Shown here: piece by piece, positions 32,446 through 43,935 of the stretch
How the letters are laid out: each line of letters starts with the position of its first letter
How positions within the stretch are numbered: position 1 is the first letter of the stretch
Origin: Anisodus tanguticus
Taxonomy: Eukaryota; Streptophyta; Magnoliopsida; Solanales; Solanaceae
DNA: 64,000 bases
Direction: 5' to 3'
Assembly: GCA_034509755.1 (NCBI GenBank)
Contig: CM067559.1
Coordinates: forward strand, 19,760,501-19,824,500
Position numbers and translations under genes: made by a program
The notes under the pieces: generated by a model
What the model saw: only the letters and a program-made list of their open reading frames with translations
The model's database searches: none
What the model was told of the DNA's origin: nothing

Positions 32446-35163
32446 GTTTACACTTGGGTAACATGTTTAGTTTGTGTCCCGGATGTCTGGGATGAGTTTT
32501 GAGTGTTGGATGGTGATTTCTAGATTTTGATACCGTTGATGTTGCTGGTGTAATCGCATCAGCGGTCTGATGGCCACACTTATGGAGCTTCTTCTGTAGA
32601 AGTTGGTCCGCAGATGTGAGCTCCGATTAGATTAGGAAGGGCTGCATCTGTGGATCCTTGTGCGCAAGTGCGAGCCATTTCTGTGATGTTATTTCTGCTT
32701 CGGTACTTTTTGGTCACTTGAATTGGGGCCGCTTCTGCGGTCATATTTCCACATGAGCGAGGTCGCTCTTGCGAGGAAAGTTCCACATGGGTGGGATCAC
32801 TGAATGAGAATCAAATAAAAGATCCCAAGTTATTTTCCATTGCACTCAAGTCTTAGCTCGGTTTTTTGATATATTCAAGGATTTACATTCATTCCATTCT
32901 TGGGGTAGATTCTCACTTTATTTCTATTATCTATCCATGATTCCTTTATAAATCTAGGGTTTGTATTGTGATTTGGGGATAGAAAACCTAGGGTTCATTT
33001 TCTAGATTGAGTGAAAATAATAAAATTAGATGCCAAGTTGTGGTCTTCAATGATTAATACTTCAGATTTAGGGTTGTTAATGATTGGGGAACCTATTGAA
33101 CGACTTAAATTTCTAATTAAATGCTTTCATTCCTAAGTGAAATTCTAGGGTTTATCCTAAATTGGGGTTTTTTAATATTGAAGGCCTAAATGTGACTATA
33201 TTTGTATAAAACTTAAGGATATGACTAATTGGACTGCTAGTGTATTATATTAAAGTTCCAACTTTACCCTTGTGGGCCCAGGGTCGCTTTGGGGGCGGGT
33301 ATTCGATTTCTTTGAACGGTCTTATCTTTATGCTGGTATTTAGAACTATGTGTTAACGTAGATTCTATTATATTAGACTATGAACATTTGAAGGCACTAC
33401 GTAATGGCAAAGCCTTAGCGTGGGATAGAGATCGTAGCACTTGTTCGGCCAAAAGATAGGCTACGGTTTATTTTACTAGACTTTGATAGATACATGTAGT
33501 ATGTATAACTATTGAGGGGTATTAGACGTGTTGAGAGTCACACCTTAGTGATTGTGATGAGCACTTGGGTGGGTACTAGTGTATTACTATTTTGGGAGAT
33601 CATACTTAGGTTGATCCTGACTGATGTAATGTGGGCTTGTCGCTATACTTGATCTTACTTGTGATTGTCGACTGGAATTACTCATAATTTTATGCCTCAT
33701 GATATGAAAGGACTGATTACTTGGAATTGTGTGTTATTGATAATATTGAGGCATGTGTTATTCAGTTTTTTGAACTCGATTTCATCTCATACTTCATGAT
33801 TACTTGATTTATTTACCATTGCATTCATACACTCATATTATCATGAGATTGATGAGATGAAGTTAGTTATGGAATGATGTTTGGTCCTGTGAGATTGGGT
33901 AATAAAGGTAAATGATATTGTTATGAGGTGATTTGGATACTAAGATGATATGATATGAAATGACTCGATAACTAAGCCAGTGATTTGATGCTCTACCTAG
34001 ACCGATGGATCATTCTGATTGGTTATGAGTGGTATATGAACTTCGTGGGTCCCCCATAGGTCATGACTACGAGGCAAAGTGCGGTGGCATGTGTATACCA
34101 GGTTTGGAAAGATGGCCAGTGCATTGCATCATAACCCATGACATTGCATATTATATACACTTGTGGTTGTGTTTCCATATTATGTGTGCTTAGACAAGTA
34201 TAAAATAAAAGGGAATAAAAATAGGTTTCTTAATGGATTCTTACTTGAAGGATGGAAGAGTGAACCTTATATGGGCATTTGCTCTAAATGATAAAAAAAA
34301 TCTAGACCACCACTAAATACTGTCTTATGTGGTGTAAAAGCCAGGTACGTGTGGATTTATGTTCCTAACTTGATTCCAAGGGTGGGTCTTACAAGCGAAT
34401 ATGCTTAATTGAGTGAAAAATATTTAGTTAAGGGTCACTTGTGTGCACACATATGATGGTTGCTTGTTAACTGATAATAAAGTGAGTCTAAGGTAAATTA
34501 GAGCCGAATGGACTAAATATGAATTTAAAAGGAACGATATGAGCTTGAACGGTGTGAATCCATACATGAATGATTGTGGTGTGATGGATTTCCTTGACTT
34601 GTATGCTTTCCCATATTTCGACATCCTGAATGGATTACGAGCTTAGTTATGTACTTGGCTGAAATGATATTTGGTGTAGTATAGACTTTATCTATAGATG
34701 TGCTACGTGTTTTCTATCATTGTCGTCCTATGATGCTTATGGGGGTACAGTGTGTACTCATACTACATTTGATGCATCTTTTATGTGGATGCAGGTTCAT
34801 CTTATTGATCCAGTTCTGACTTTCGATGATTGCGGAGGCTTAGGGCAAGCTACACATTCCATCGGCAACCCTGATCTCCTTCCGTATTTATACTGATCTT
34901 ATTGTTCCAAGACATTAATTAGTATTAATTCTTACTGTTGTTGATTCATAGTCCCTCTTGTACAAGTCAGACCGTGTTTTGGAAAAGATGTGATGTTCAG
35001 GCTACTTGATGTTTAAAGTGTATTTTAATTAGGCGGTTTAACTCGTTATAAATTATTTACTATTCTGCATTATTTCAACTATCCGTTTTACATAATTTTG
35101 GGGATGGTTCGCCTACGGGGAATAGTGTAGGTACCATCATGACCCGTGATTTGGATCATAACA
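32446..35163 (+). repeat. Tekay-type LTR, plus orientation, solo or truncated
   Basis: The right end TTGGATCATAACA matches, in reverse orientation, the outer end of the LTR at 51568 (TGTCATGACCCAAAATC). Inside, GAGCACTTG-TGGGTACTA-TGTATTA near 33560 also matches it. A block with CGCTTCTGCGG- and GCGAGGTCGC-type words at 32540-32790 is typical of these LTRs. The expected TGTAATGACCC start is missing at 32446, so the 5' end is lost. No internal domains adjoin it. Short open frames inside are chance. Confidence 0.6.
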
Positions 35164-35888
35164 AAATGACAATTAGAGAACATGAGAGATCATTTCTTGA
35201 TGTTTCATTGATTCAAATTCATGGCACACACATATTCACAGATATCAAAAAGTAGGATAAATACCCTTCTAATGTCAAACTCATTTTCCTTTACTAAAAC
35301 ATAGTTCAAGATCTTGTATATGCCCCCAGGGGCACAGGCGAGTTGGTAAGTGGCAAGGTGATTGGGGTACAACCACTCCGACGTCGCGGGTTCGAATCCG
35401 TGTGGTGACAGTCTTTGCTGAAATATTGCAAGGGTTGTTGCTAGGTTCGTGTCCCGTTGGTCCTCTCCCTTGCAGGGCTGCCACTCGCGCATAACCCTCG
35501 ATTTACATCCCACCTGACCAAGGGGCCTCTGGTACAGGTGGGGGGTTTCGCCTTCGGGACTTTCCCCTTCACAAAGATCTTGTATATTATTCTTTGAAAG
35601 AATCTCAATACTCAGAAAAAGAGGAAGCCATGTTCAGATTTTAATCATATAATTTTTTTTCCATCATAACAATATCACAAAAGATCAGAAGAGATGGTAT
35701 CATGATTTGTATTTCAAATTCACACTCAGAACATGTACATATACTCTCAGAGAAAAAAAAGAAACATGGGGGAAAGTATCAAATCATGATGAGAGATTTC
35801 AAAATGGGTAGAGAGATGGAAATTTATATCCAACTCTCAATTAAACACTAATGGGGATGACCCCTTAAACTTCACATAATATGATATC
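35164..35888. other. AT-rich underlying sequence, part 1
   Basis: Apart from the SINE there is no feature I can name. It continues after the copia element at 42778 and after the second Tekay element at 54285. Composition and lack of genes suggest part of an older LTR or intergenic DNA. Confidence 0.4.
35322..35573 (+). mobile_element. tRNA-derived SINE, 252 bp, with 14-bp target duplication
   Basis: The 5' head has a Pol III A box (GGCGAGTTGGTA, 35337-35348) and a perfect B box (GGTTCGAATCC, 35389-35399), about 40 bp apart as in a tRNA. The body includes CCACCTGACC and a CT/GG-rich tail ending CCCCTTCACA. The 14-mer AAGATCTTGTATAT flanks it exactly (35308-35321 and 35574-35587). The 3' tail is only a short ACA rather than poly(A) or (TTG)n. 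The perfect duplication and intact boxes indicate a recent insertion. Confidence 0.9.
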
Positions 35889-37360
35889 TGTTGGAAATAA
35901 GCCTTTGGCGGGGAGATGCGTCCACCCATCTTTGATGAATTAAACACTAGTGTTTCGCATGTTGGAGACCTTGTCTCTTCGCACATGCATGATCTACGAA
36001 GTGAGTAGATGACCGTAGGGCCAAGAATCGTCTAATTTCATTGAGAAATGAAAGAGATATTGGTCCACGAAGTAAGGTGTTTAAGGCATGGAAATGTGGT
36101 GTGGGACAAATCTACCACATCGGTGGGAATAGGAAGAATTGCTCTCTATATATGTCTCAAATTGGTAAAGGGTTTGGGACCCCAAGGGGTATCCCATGTG
36201 TTTAAAGGAGGGAAGACCTAGATGTGCATGGGTTCATGGCTAAGCCCACACGCGCGCCCGTCCCGTCCCGTCCGGTCTCGGGCTCGGGCTCGGGTTTCGG
36301 GTTTCAGGTCACGGGTCGTGGGTCGTGGGTCGTGGGCTGTGGGGACTTTCTGATATTATTTGATCCCTGAAGTTTCATATGTACAGTTTGGACCAGAATT
36401 CTTTCATATGTACAGTTTGGTCCCTGAAGTTTCAATATTTACAGTTTGGTCCCCGAGTTTCGGGAAGGTGACGGGAAGCGCGAAAGCCTACCGTTGGAAC
36501 TGTTTTTTGAGGCATTAATCAGCCATTACTTGGCTGATTAACTCCTCTATTAACAGCCCATTAGTTGGGCAATTGAGCACCTCATTCATGGCATTAAAAC
36601 CTGCCATTACAGCCCTCCTTTAAGGGCCATTACAGCCTTGTTTTTCAGCTATTGGACAGCCCCTCCTCATGCTATAAATTGAGCTTCATTTGGCTCAAAA
36701 CAGGAGCAGAAAAAAGATAAAAAAATAGACGAAAAACAGCTGAAAACATACGGGAATAACACATCAATACAACAGCGTTTTTCAGTCACAAAAGAGCACA
36801 CAACAGTGAGCAAAAACTGCTCGAAACAGTGGCTGAAAATCAGTCAAAAACAGTGACCAAACCCTCACGTATACACAAGATATACACTACAGAGACACAC
36901 TATATACACAGAGACAAAAGAGAAGAGTATTGAGAAACTCTTCCTTCCTATTCCATATCTTCAGCAAGTCGAGTCATATTTGTTTTCTTCGACAGGCTCA
37001 ACCTATTGGCTTTGTAGTGTTGAGATTAAAGTGTTGTTTTATCTTGGGAGACTATTGCCCACTAACGTAAAAGCATATATACGGGGCAATCTTGTCTTAA
37101 GGATAGAGGGCTATCCTCGACTCAATACACAACGTTGTAACCATCCAGATTTAGTTGTCTCTTGATTTCAGGATATCAAGATTCAAGACACAACAAACTT
37201 GCGGCGAGTTCTCAACATTGGCTTTGCAAGGTGATCAAGATTCAAGACACAACACACTTGCGGCAGTTTTGAAGATTGACCATTTATTTATCCTTTCGAA
37301 CATTTGTAATAGTTATTACTTCCCGTACTGCTTTATAAAGTACAATAGAGTATACCAACA
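35889..37360 (+). repeat. Copia 5' LTR (1472 bp)
   Basis: TGTTGGAAATAAGCC to ATACCAACA. It contains a GC-rich array at 36250-36345 (GTCCCGTCCCGTCC; CGGGCTCGGGCTCGGG; three GGGTCGT units) and a repeated block GTACAGTTTGG / CCCTGAAGTTTC at 36360-36460. A TATAAA-like CTATAAATTGAG at about 36670 may be the promoter TATA box. Confidence 0.92.
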
Positions 37361-37403
37361 ATTTAAGACAAGATTGTATTGTATTACTATTAGTGTTCGA
37401 AAG

Positions 37404-37694
37404 ATGTCGGTCAAAAGTTGTGTGACCAAATCTGGATATGGCAATGGTTTTCTGGTAGAAGAGAGTGATGGTGATGAACGTGTTCATGGTGTCACCGCTA
37501 CCAAAACTGGTGGGAACAAGCGCTCTCGAGAGCCTGAGAATGTCAACTGGGACAAGAGGAGAAGACTGAAGATGTTATTCTATCTTGCAGCAGAAGGCCT
37601 ATATCTGTCCCAGACAAAAGATCTGAATAATGGTAAGAAGGAAATTGACACACAGTCTGATGAAGTGACTGACGTGAGCCAGATTCCGAAATAG
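37404..37694 (+). pseudogene. Copia gag-like remnant
   Basis: A 96-codon open stretch from ATG at 37404. Its second half (WDKRRRLKMLFYLAAEGLYL) resembles the early gag motif of copia elements, in which a Trp/Lys-rich segment precedes KM-FYL. The first half is not recognised. The frame is also open upstream of the ATG, into the LTR. No gag core or zinc knuckle follows. I regard the match as weak. Confidence 0.4.
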
Positions 37695-38059
37695 GGATAA
37701 GTATTTTTCTTACTTGTCAAGAATAAGATTAAATGATTTCTGATTAAAAATGAATTAAAGTAAGGAGGAATATAAAAATAATTTATATTCCTTATGCTTT
37801 AAAAATCAGAAGTTTAATCTCTTCTTCTTTCCTGTTTAAAGATTGGATTTTGTAAACGACTTAAAAAGATCCGTTCTTTTAAATGTGATGATTAAAAGTG
37901 TGTAAAGTATGTTCGCACATACGATGGAGAGAGATCCACTAACTGTGCGAAAACTGTTACCACTCTTAAGTAAGCGCCAAGAATTATCTGGGCACCAATC
38001 ATAACGGAAGAAGTCTAAAAGTTAAAGACGTTGAGCCTGTCACACTATTTGGAAGAAGA

Positions 38060-38345
38060 TCCTTCATAGGATGATGTTGGACACTCAGTCATACAAAGCC
38101 TCCGGGCGACTGGAGTGGGCCAAAATTCCTTTGATATGATGATATTGGACACTTAGTCATACAAAGCCTCCGGGCGACTGGAGTGGTGCCAGAATTCATT
38201 TCATAGGAAAAGTAATGGACACCTAGTGTGGTGGGCCAGAGTTTCCAAGTCTTAAATGATCTGAAGGCCTAAAGAAAGGCAGAAAATAAATTGGACACTC
38301 AGTCTGCAAAGCAACTGCAGTGGGCCAGAGTATCCAGATCACATA
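38060..38345 (+). repeat. Degenerate ~70-bp tandem repeat in copia internal region
   Basis: The block TTGGACACTCAGTCATACAA, followed by CCTCCGGGCGACTGGAGTGG, occurs near 38075 and 38145. More diverged copies with GGACAC-TAGTG and GGACACTCAGTCTGCAAAGC occur near 38215 and 38290, each ending in GTGGGCCAGAGT or similar. It is non-coding and sits where gag should be. Confidence 0.75.
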
Positions 38346-38879
38346 TGATCCGGTTACGCCCTAACCACGGGCAAGAGGTTGTTTATGTGAAGCAACACCA
38401 CCTCTAAAGTAGAAGGGGTTGGAGAGGTTGTCCTCAATAGGACTTCAGAGAATGGGATCACTCTAAGATGAGGTGATACATGTCCCAAACTTGGTTTAAG
38501 GGACGCTGTTGGTCAAGCTGGTTTGAGACTAGTCCAACAGGTCTGTAATAACTAAGAATGGTACAGTATGTCTGTAGCCAAATGAATGATATATTTGTAA
38601 TCCATGCATCTATGCCATCATAGATTAAAACACGTTAATAACAAGTCATTCAAAAGCTAACGATGTTGAGATTGTTGCCTTCTGTCGACATAAACCCTCA
38701 AAATGAATGTGAGGTAGGCGAAGAGGCAAAATCACCTTTCCAAATTCCGTCAAAGGAATAGCGAAAGAAGCACCGCTCCTCTAGAACTTAGTCACACCTT
38801 TATGGGTGATTTGAAGTCTATACAAAATAGAGGGTGAGACAAGTACGTTGTGACCTATTGATGATGGTACAACATATGG

Positions 38880-39450
38880 AATCCTTTGTTTGTTGAAAAG
38901 CAAAGATGAAGTTGTTGAAGCGGATAAGTGCTACAAAACTGAAGTTGAAAATCAACTATGCCTATGGATTGCAAAATTCGTAGCAATAGAGGGGGAGAAT
39001 GTGAAGCATCGTTCATTAAACGACTGTTCATTTCTCACTTCAGTCCAACGGTGTTAGCCAAGCGCAAAGTCGTACGCCCAAATTATGTGGGGTGGCTTGG
39101 TAAAAGTTGGAATAGTGAAACATGTCAAGTTGTACCTAAGACTGTAGATTGCATATCCACTGGATCTGCAAATAACAATAGTGTTGATCGCCTCTTGATG
39201 TCAAAGAATGCTGAACTCTTTGAAGATAGCTTTCCTTGAAAAAGGGAAAAGGAGTAATTGCTCAAGGTTAACAAGAACCCGCGAGGGCCTGACTGTCCGG
39301 AACTAGACGTTCCGTATCTACAGGACTCGAAAGTTGCTGGCTATCCGGAACTTAATATTCCAGATCTGCAGAACTCAGGGATTCTAGATGTTGAACTGAG
39401 ACGGAGCAAAGAAGGGGACAAAGACTTGTTCCAGTCCTTCTAGCTTGTAT
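38880..39450 (+). pseudogene. Copia integrase fragment (broken)
   Basis: Around 38930-38995 frames read TEVENQLC and then IRSNRGGECEASFI, matching the core segment in which copia integrases read (R/K)-S-D-x-G-GE(Y/F); the aspartate has become Asn. Near 39190-39240 SKNAELFEDSFP matches the conserved (A/V)-x-F-(F/L)-E-(D/N) segment after the integrase core. ELRRSKEGDKD near 39395 matches the RRS basic motif before RT. The N-terminal HHCC region is absent. Confidence 0.7.
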
Positions 39451-39479
39451 GGTTAAGAATGAACTATGGACAATTAACA

Positions 39480-40175
39480 AATAATTGTCATCTCCAAAAG
39501 CGCTGCTTTGGAAAGAAGCTAAAGAAAGAAATAGATTCTATCATATAGAACCACACTTGTGTAATGGTTGATCTTCCTCCGGGAAAAGAACCTTTGGGTT
39601 GTAAAATGTGCTCCCATGTGAGTAGCTTCACATCCAGGGCCATTGTAGTCTTACATGGCATGGATGTTGAAACAACCTTCCCAACCGGAGAGTTGGAAGA
39701 AGAGGATCAGAGTTGGTTTGTTGGACTGTTGGGCTTCTTCCTGAACTTTCATTTTGGTCCCTGAAATGTTTAAATTTTGGTCCTGAAAGTCTCAGATAAA
39801 ACAGAAACAATGAATCTGACCACAGAAACATTGACTCTGAAGTTAGAAAGCCAACAGTTGGAGAATCAACAGTCTGTAAGTAAAAGTCATATTGAAACAA
39901 AGTCTCGATATGAAAGATATGGGTATCACAGATGACATCTTAGGAATTGGATTTCTAAGACATCTAACGGACTGATCGATAGTTGACAGTCTCGTTGAAG
40001 CCACCAATGGATATGAATCATAGAACTGATTGGAATTATGGTGCACCCATAGACAAGGAGCGATATGCACAGGTCATGTGTAGTTCAATGTATTGTACAC
40101 ACTACAACCGACCTGGTATCGTCCTACAAAGCAGATCAGTTGAACTAAGGTTCACTGATGATTTCAATACATGAT
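39480..40175 (+). pseudogene. Copia reverse transcriptase fragment with internal deletion
   Basis: KKLKKEIDSII followed by a stop, then VDLPPGKEPLGCKM (39564-39610), is the N-terminal RVT_2 signature. It jumps directly to HGMDVETTFPTGELEEED (39650-39710), skipping about 70 residues that include the first palm strand. The catalytic YVDD box is not found. The C-terminal part resumes at 39990-40120 (PMDMN, then IDKERYAQVMCSSMYC and RPGI). The RT is therefore inactive. Confidence 0.8.
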
Positions 40176-40339
40176 CAATAGAAAGGCGTTAAGTCGGATA
40201 TGACGATATCTGAATTATTTGCTTATCTACAGATTATAGTATTACGGATGTCCAGCGGTTACGAGAGAACACGGTGATGCAAAGCGGACATCGGATCCGA
40301 AGAACACCAAAGCCACAAGTAAATATGTATGGTGGTTCT

Positions 40340-40860
40340 TGGAAAATCCTCTAAGCAAACTTGCATTGGCCGATTCATGATGGAATCGGAGTTTATCGCT
40401 TTATACAAAGCATGAAAGAAGTTGAGTATCTTCACGGCTCCTTAGAGGACGTCCCTTTATTGGGAGAAACCCGTGCCTTCGCGCAGTTCTACACCGTGGC
40501 TAGCCGATCGGCTTCGGGAAGGACACGGATGACGGCGTCGGACATATCGTCGGGGATGCGTCGGGAGACATAAGACCGTATGGCGTTGATCATCACGGGT
40601 GTCACTACCTTATTTACTAACTAAGGGATTACCCGAAGATCAAGTGTTCTCGCTGTCTAGGGAATGGGTGAAAACCCAAACAATACGAACCTTTGCGGTG
40701 GTAACCCAACCATACTGATTGGAGATCCCAAGAATGTGGTTCAATGGGAAAACTAAGCGGCAAAAGGTTCAGTTGAGCGCTTCGATGGAAGCAAGAAGCA
40801 CTTCGGATGATGATTTCTGTACGGAAACATGAATCCAAAGCTGTTCCCGCGATAGACATT
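40340..40860 (+). pseudogene. Copia RNase H fragment (broken)
   Basis: One frame reads KQTCIGRFMMESEFIALYKA, the RNase H motif containing the glutamate. A second (40400-40570) continues KEVEYLHGSLEDVPLLGE. A third near 40530-40650 reads HISSGMRRETIRPYGVDHHG-type sequence, like the KHI-RRH-VRE-I C-terminal segment, followed by a GMGENP-like remnant of the RGMGL motif. Frameshifts join all three. Confidence 0.72.
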
Positions 40861-41310
40861 AAAGTGCTACCTGCATGGGGGGTAAAGGTTAAGCTTCCAA
40901 ACCTTTAATGATCCTCAAACTGTTGAGGTTAAGGTTGGGGAAACTTTTAATGATTCCTAACACTTGTGAAGTGGGGTATAGCAGGATACCTTGTAGGAGA
41001 TCACCTATTTAAGTGCGAGGATGGCCACCTCAAATGAACGCACTTAAGAATCCAAGTGTGTCCATGGCCACAACGGACAGAAACGTAAGAAGGAAAATGA
41101 ATAAGAAGAGTTATTGTGTTGATATCGTTGTCTTGGCTTACACTAAACACTGACGGTTCAAGACATCACGTTCACTGCGCAGTAAGTAAGTCCGATGGTA
41201 TTCAACTAGGGAAGGTTCAAAGTGAAAGCTACCGCTCCTGATGCAATATCTTTTCACTGAAAGATTGCTGAAATGTAGGCACCTTGTGTGTGCGCCACAA
41301 TCTCTCTTTC
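40861..41310 (+). other. Copia 3' UTR
   Basis: Non-coding sequence between RNase H and the polypurine tract, with related AACCTTTAATGAT words at 40898-40960. Nothing else is recognised. Confidence 0.5.
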
Positions 41311-41321
41311 ATAGAGGGGAT
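41311..41321 (+). promoter_or_regulatory. Copia polypurine tract
   Basis: ATAGAGGGGAT immediately precedes TGTTGG of the 3' LTR at 41322. Confidence 0.85.
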
Positions 41322-42772
41322 TGTTGGAAATTAGCCTTTGGCGGGGAGATGTGTCCACCCATCTTTGATGAATTAAACACTAGTGTTCCGCATGTTGGAG
41401 ACCTTGTCTCTTCGCACATGCATGATCTACGAAGTGAGTAGATGACCGTAGGGCCAAGAATCGTCTAATTTCGTTGAGAAATGAAAGAGATATTGGTCCA
41501 CGAAGTAAGGTGTTTAAGGCATGGAAATGTGGCGTGGGACAAATCTACCACATCGGTGGGAATAGGAAGAATTGCTCTCTATATATGTCTCAAATTGGTA
41601 AAGGGTTTGGGACCCCAAGGGGTATCCCATGTGTTTAAAGGAGGGAAGACCTAGATGTGCATGGGTTCATGGCTAAGCCCACACGCGCGCCGCCGCCGCG
41701 CGCCCGTCCCGTCCGGTCCGGTCTCGGGCTCGGGTTTCGGGTCACGGGTCGTGGGCTGAGAACTCTGCCAGATGTACAATTTGATCCCTGAAGTTTCATA
41801 TGTACAGTTTGGACCAGAATTCTTTCATATGTACAGTTTGGTCCCTGAAGTTTCAATATTTACAGTTTGGTCCCCAGAGTTTCTGGGAAGGTGACGGAAG
41901 TCAGAAAGCCTACCGTTGGGACTGTTTTTTGAGGCATTAATCAGCCATTACTTGGCTGATTAACTCCTCTATTAACAGCCCATTAGTTGGGCAATTGAGC
42001 ACCTCATTCATGGCATTAAAACCTGCCATTACAGCCCTCCTTTAAGGGTCATTACAGCCTTGTTTTTCAGTTGTTGGACAGCCCCTCCTCATGCTATAAA
42101 TTGAGCTTCATTTGGCTCAAACAGGAGCAGAAAAAAATAGACGAAAAACAGCTGAAAAGATACGGGAATAACACATCAATACAACAGCGTTTTTCAGTCA
42201 CAAAAGAGCACATAACAGTGAGCAAAAACTGCTCGAAACAGTGGCTGAAAATCAGTCAAAAACAGTGACCAAACCCTCACGTATACACAATATATACACT
42301 ACAGAGACACACTATATACACGAGAGACAAAAGAGAAGAGTATTGAGAAACTCTTCCTTCCTATTCCATATCTTCAGCAAGTCGAGTCATATTTGTTTTC
42401 TTCGACAGGCTCAACCTATTGGCTTTGTAGTGTTGAGATTAAAGTGTTGTTTTATCTTGGGAGACTATTGCCCGCTAACGTAAAAGCATATATACGGGGC
42501 AATCTTGTCTTAAGGATAGAGGGCTATCCTCGACTCAACACACAACGTTGTAACCATCCAGATTTAGTTGTCTCTTGATTTCAGGATATCAAGATTCAAG
42601 ACACAACAAACTTGCGGCAGTTCTCAACATTGGCTTTGCAAGGTGATCAAGATTCAAGACACAACACACTTGCGGCAGTTTTGAAGATTGACCATTTATT
42701 TATCCTTTCGAACATTTGTAATAGTTATTACTTCCCGTACTGCTTTATAAAGTACAATAGAGTATACCAACA
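41322..42772 (+). repeat. Copia 3' LTR (1451 bp)
   Basis: TGTTGGAAATTAGCC to ATACCAACA, nearly the same as the 5' LTR. It differs mainly in the GC-rich block at 41685-41760, which has CGCCGCCGCGCGCCC here but fewer CGGGCT and GGGTCGT units. Confidence 0.92.
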
Positions 42773-42777
42773 ATATC

Positions 42778-43935
42778 TTTCTAAAGAAAAACATGGCAAG
42801 TCATACAAAGTGTTGTCAAAGCAGTTGAGCAATTACTTATTTCCCATTAAACAGAGGTTGAAGTTATGAACCATTGCATCAGAACTCAGAACTAAGTGTC
42901 CAAAATGAACCACAAATTACTTTTATTTATCAAATCATCAAACAATCATACCATGCATATTGTATCAACTCATAAAGGAAGGAAAAGGACAACTCAAACA
43001 GTCTCAAGTAGCTTGTATCATTTCTAGGTTTTCATACTTAACCTCTATGTTTCATTAGGTGCTAGAGAAGACATTTACTCTTTTAAGCATAAGCTAAACC
43101 TTTTTAAACCTTATAAATTACTACTTAATCAAACCTATTTAGTCATTATACTCTGAACCATCATTAAAGGAAGCTAATCCTAAATGTATTAACTAGTTAT
43201 GGAAGGGTTAGTTAGTCATAACATAAAATCACTAAACCACTGATTTTACTCCATTTTTAATCAAGATTAACCCCTATCACAACTAATCTTCACTGTTCAG
43301 ACATTATATACCAAATGTTAACAAGATTAACTATATTATGTCTAGACTAAAAGCTATATATCATTTGAACAAAAAATATATCAACTGCTAGTGAAAATTA
43401 ATCAAGCTAAGCAGATTAAGATAAACAAAGACATATAAATTGATAACTAAACTAAATATGAACTGACAGTTAAGTTAATTAACCTAAATAATCATACAAA
43501 TGGATTACACGTTTACATTAGCACCTAATCTAACAGCCAACAAACTAATATATTAAACAGGTGCTTAACTAACTAATCAAAACTCATAAGTAAGCTAAAG
43601 CATAATTTACTTAATAATAAAACTAACACATAGATTGATAGCTAACATACACAAACACAGTTTGGTTAAGGCAAGGCAAGTAGCTAAAGTAGGAATCTAT
43701 CGGTCTAAACTAATCCAACTTAAAATAGATTTCAAGAACTAAAATGTTAACAAACCAAGCTAAACAAGCAGGCATAATTATAAATTAAGCTAATTAACAC
43801 ATAGGTTAGCATAATTCTGCATCAACTAAGCTAAATTAAGCACAGTCCACATAGCAACAGAATAAAATTTATGAAGGGGAAACAAGTACCTTTCTTGAGG
43901 CAGCCTGGGGAAATTCTTAAAGCTCCTCAACAGCC
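42778..43935. other. AT-rich underlying sequence, part 2
   Basis: No gene or RNA seen. It has many TTAACTAA/AACTAATC words. It lies between the copia target duplication and the Tekay target copy CAGCC (43931-43935). Confidence 0.4.

Larger units (their letters stand above)
35889..42772 (+). mobile_element. Ty1/copia retrotransposon, complete ends, decayed coding region
   Basis: 6884 bp with two LTRs (35889-37360 and 41322-42772), flanked by ATATC at 35884-35888 and 42773-42777, a perfect 5-bp target duplication. A polypurine tract lies before the 3' LTR. Remnants of gag, integrase, RT and RNase H follow the copia order (integrase before RT) on the plus strand, but all are broken and partly deleted. 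I find no tRNA-Met primer site after 37360. LTRs differ by only a few substitutions per 300 bp in the parts I compared, plus repeat-length changes. Confidence 0.92.

Noticed and set aside
35337..35410. Genuine tRNA gene
   Set aside because: A and B boxes are tRNA-like, but no complete cloverleaf is evident and the unit continues into a SINE body with a target duplication at both ends.
35205..35513. Minus-strand open stretch of 102 codons
   Set aside because: Lies across the SINE on the opposite strand; GC-rich SINE sequence explains the lack of stops.
36290..36345. Possible interstitial telomeric repeat (GGGTTTCGGGTTTC)
   Set aside because: Units do not match TTTAGGG, and the block belongs to a copia LTR present twice.
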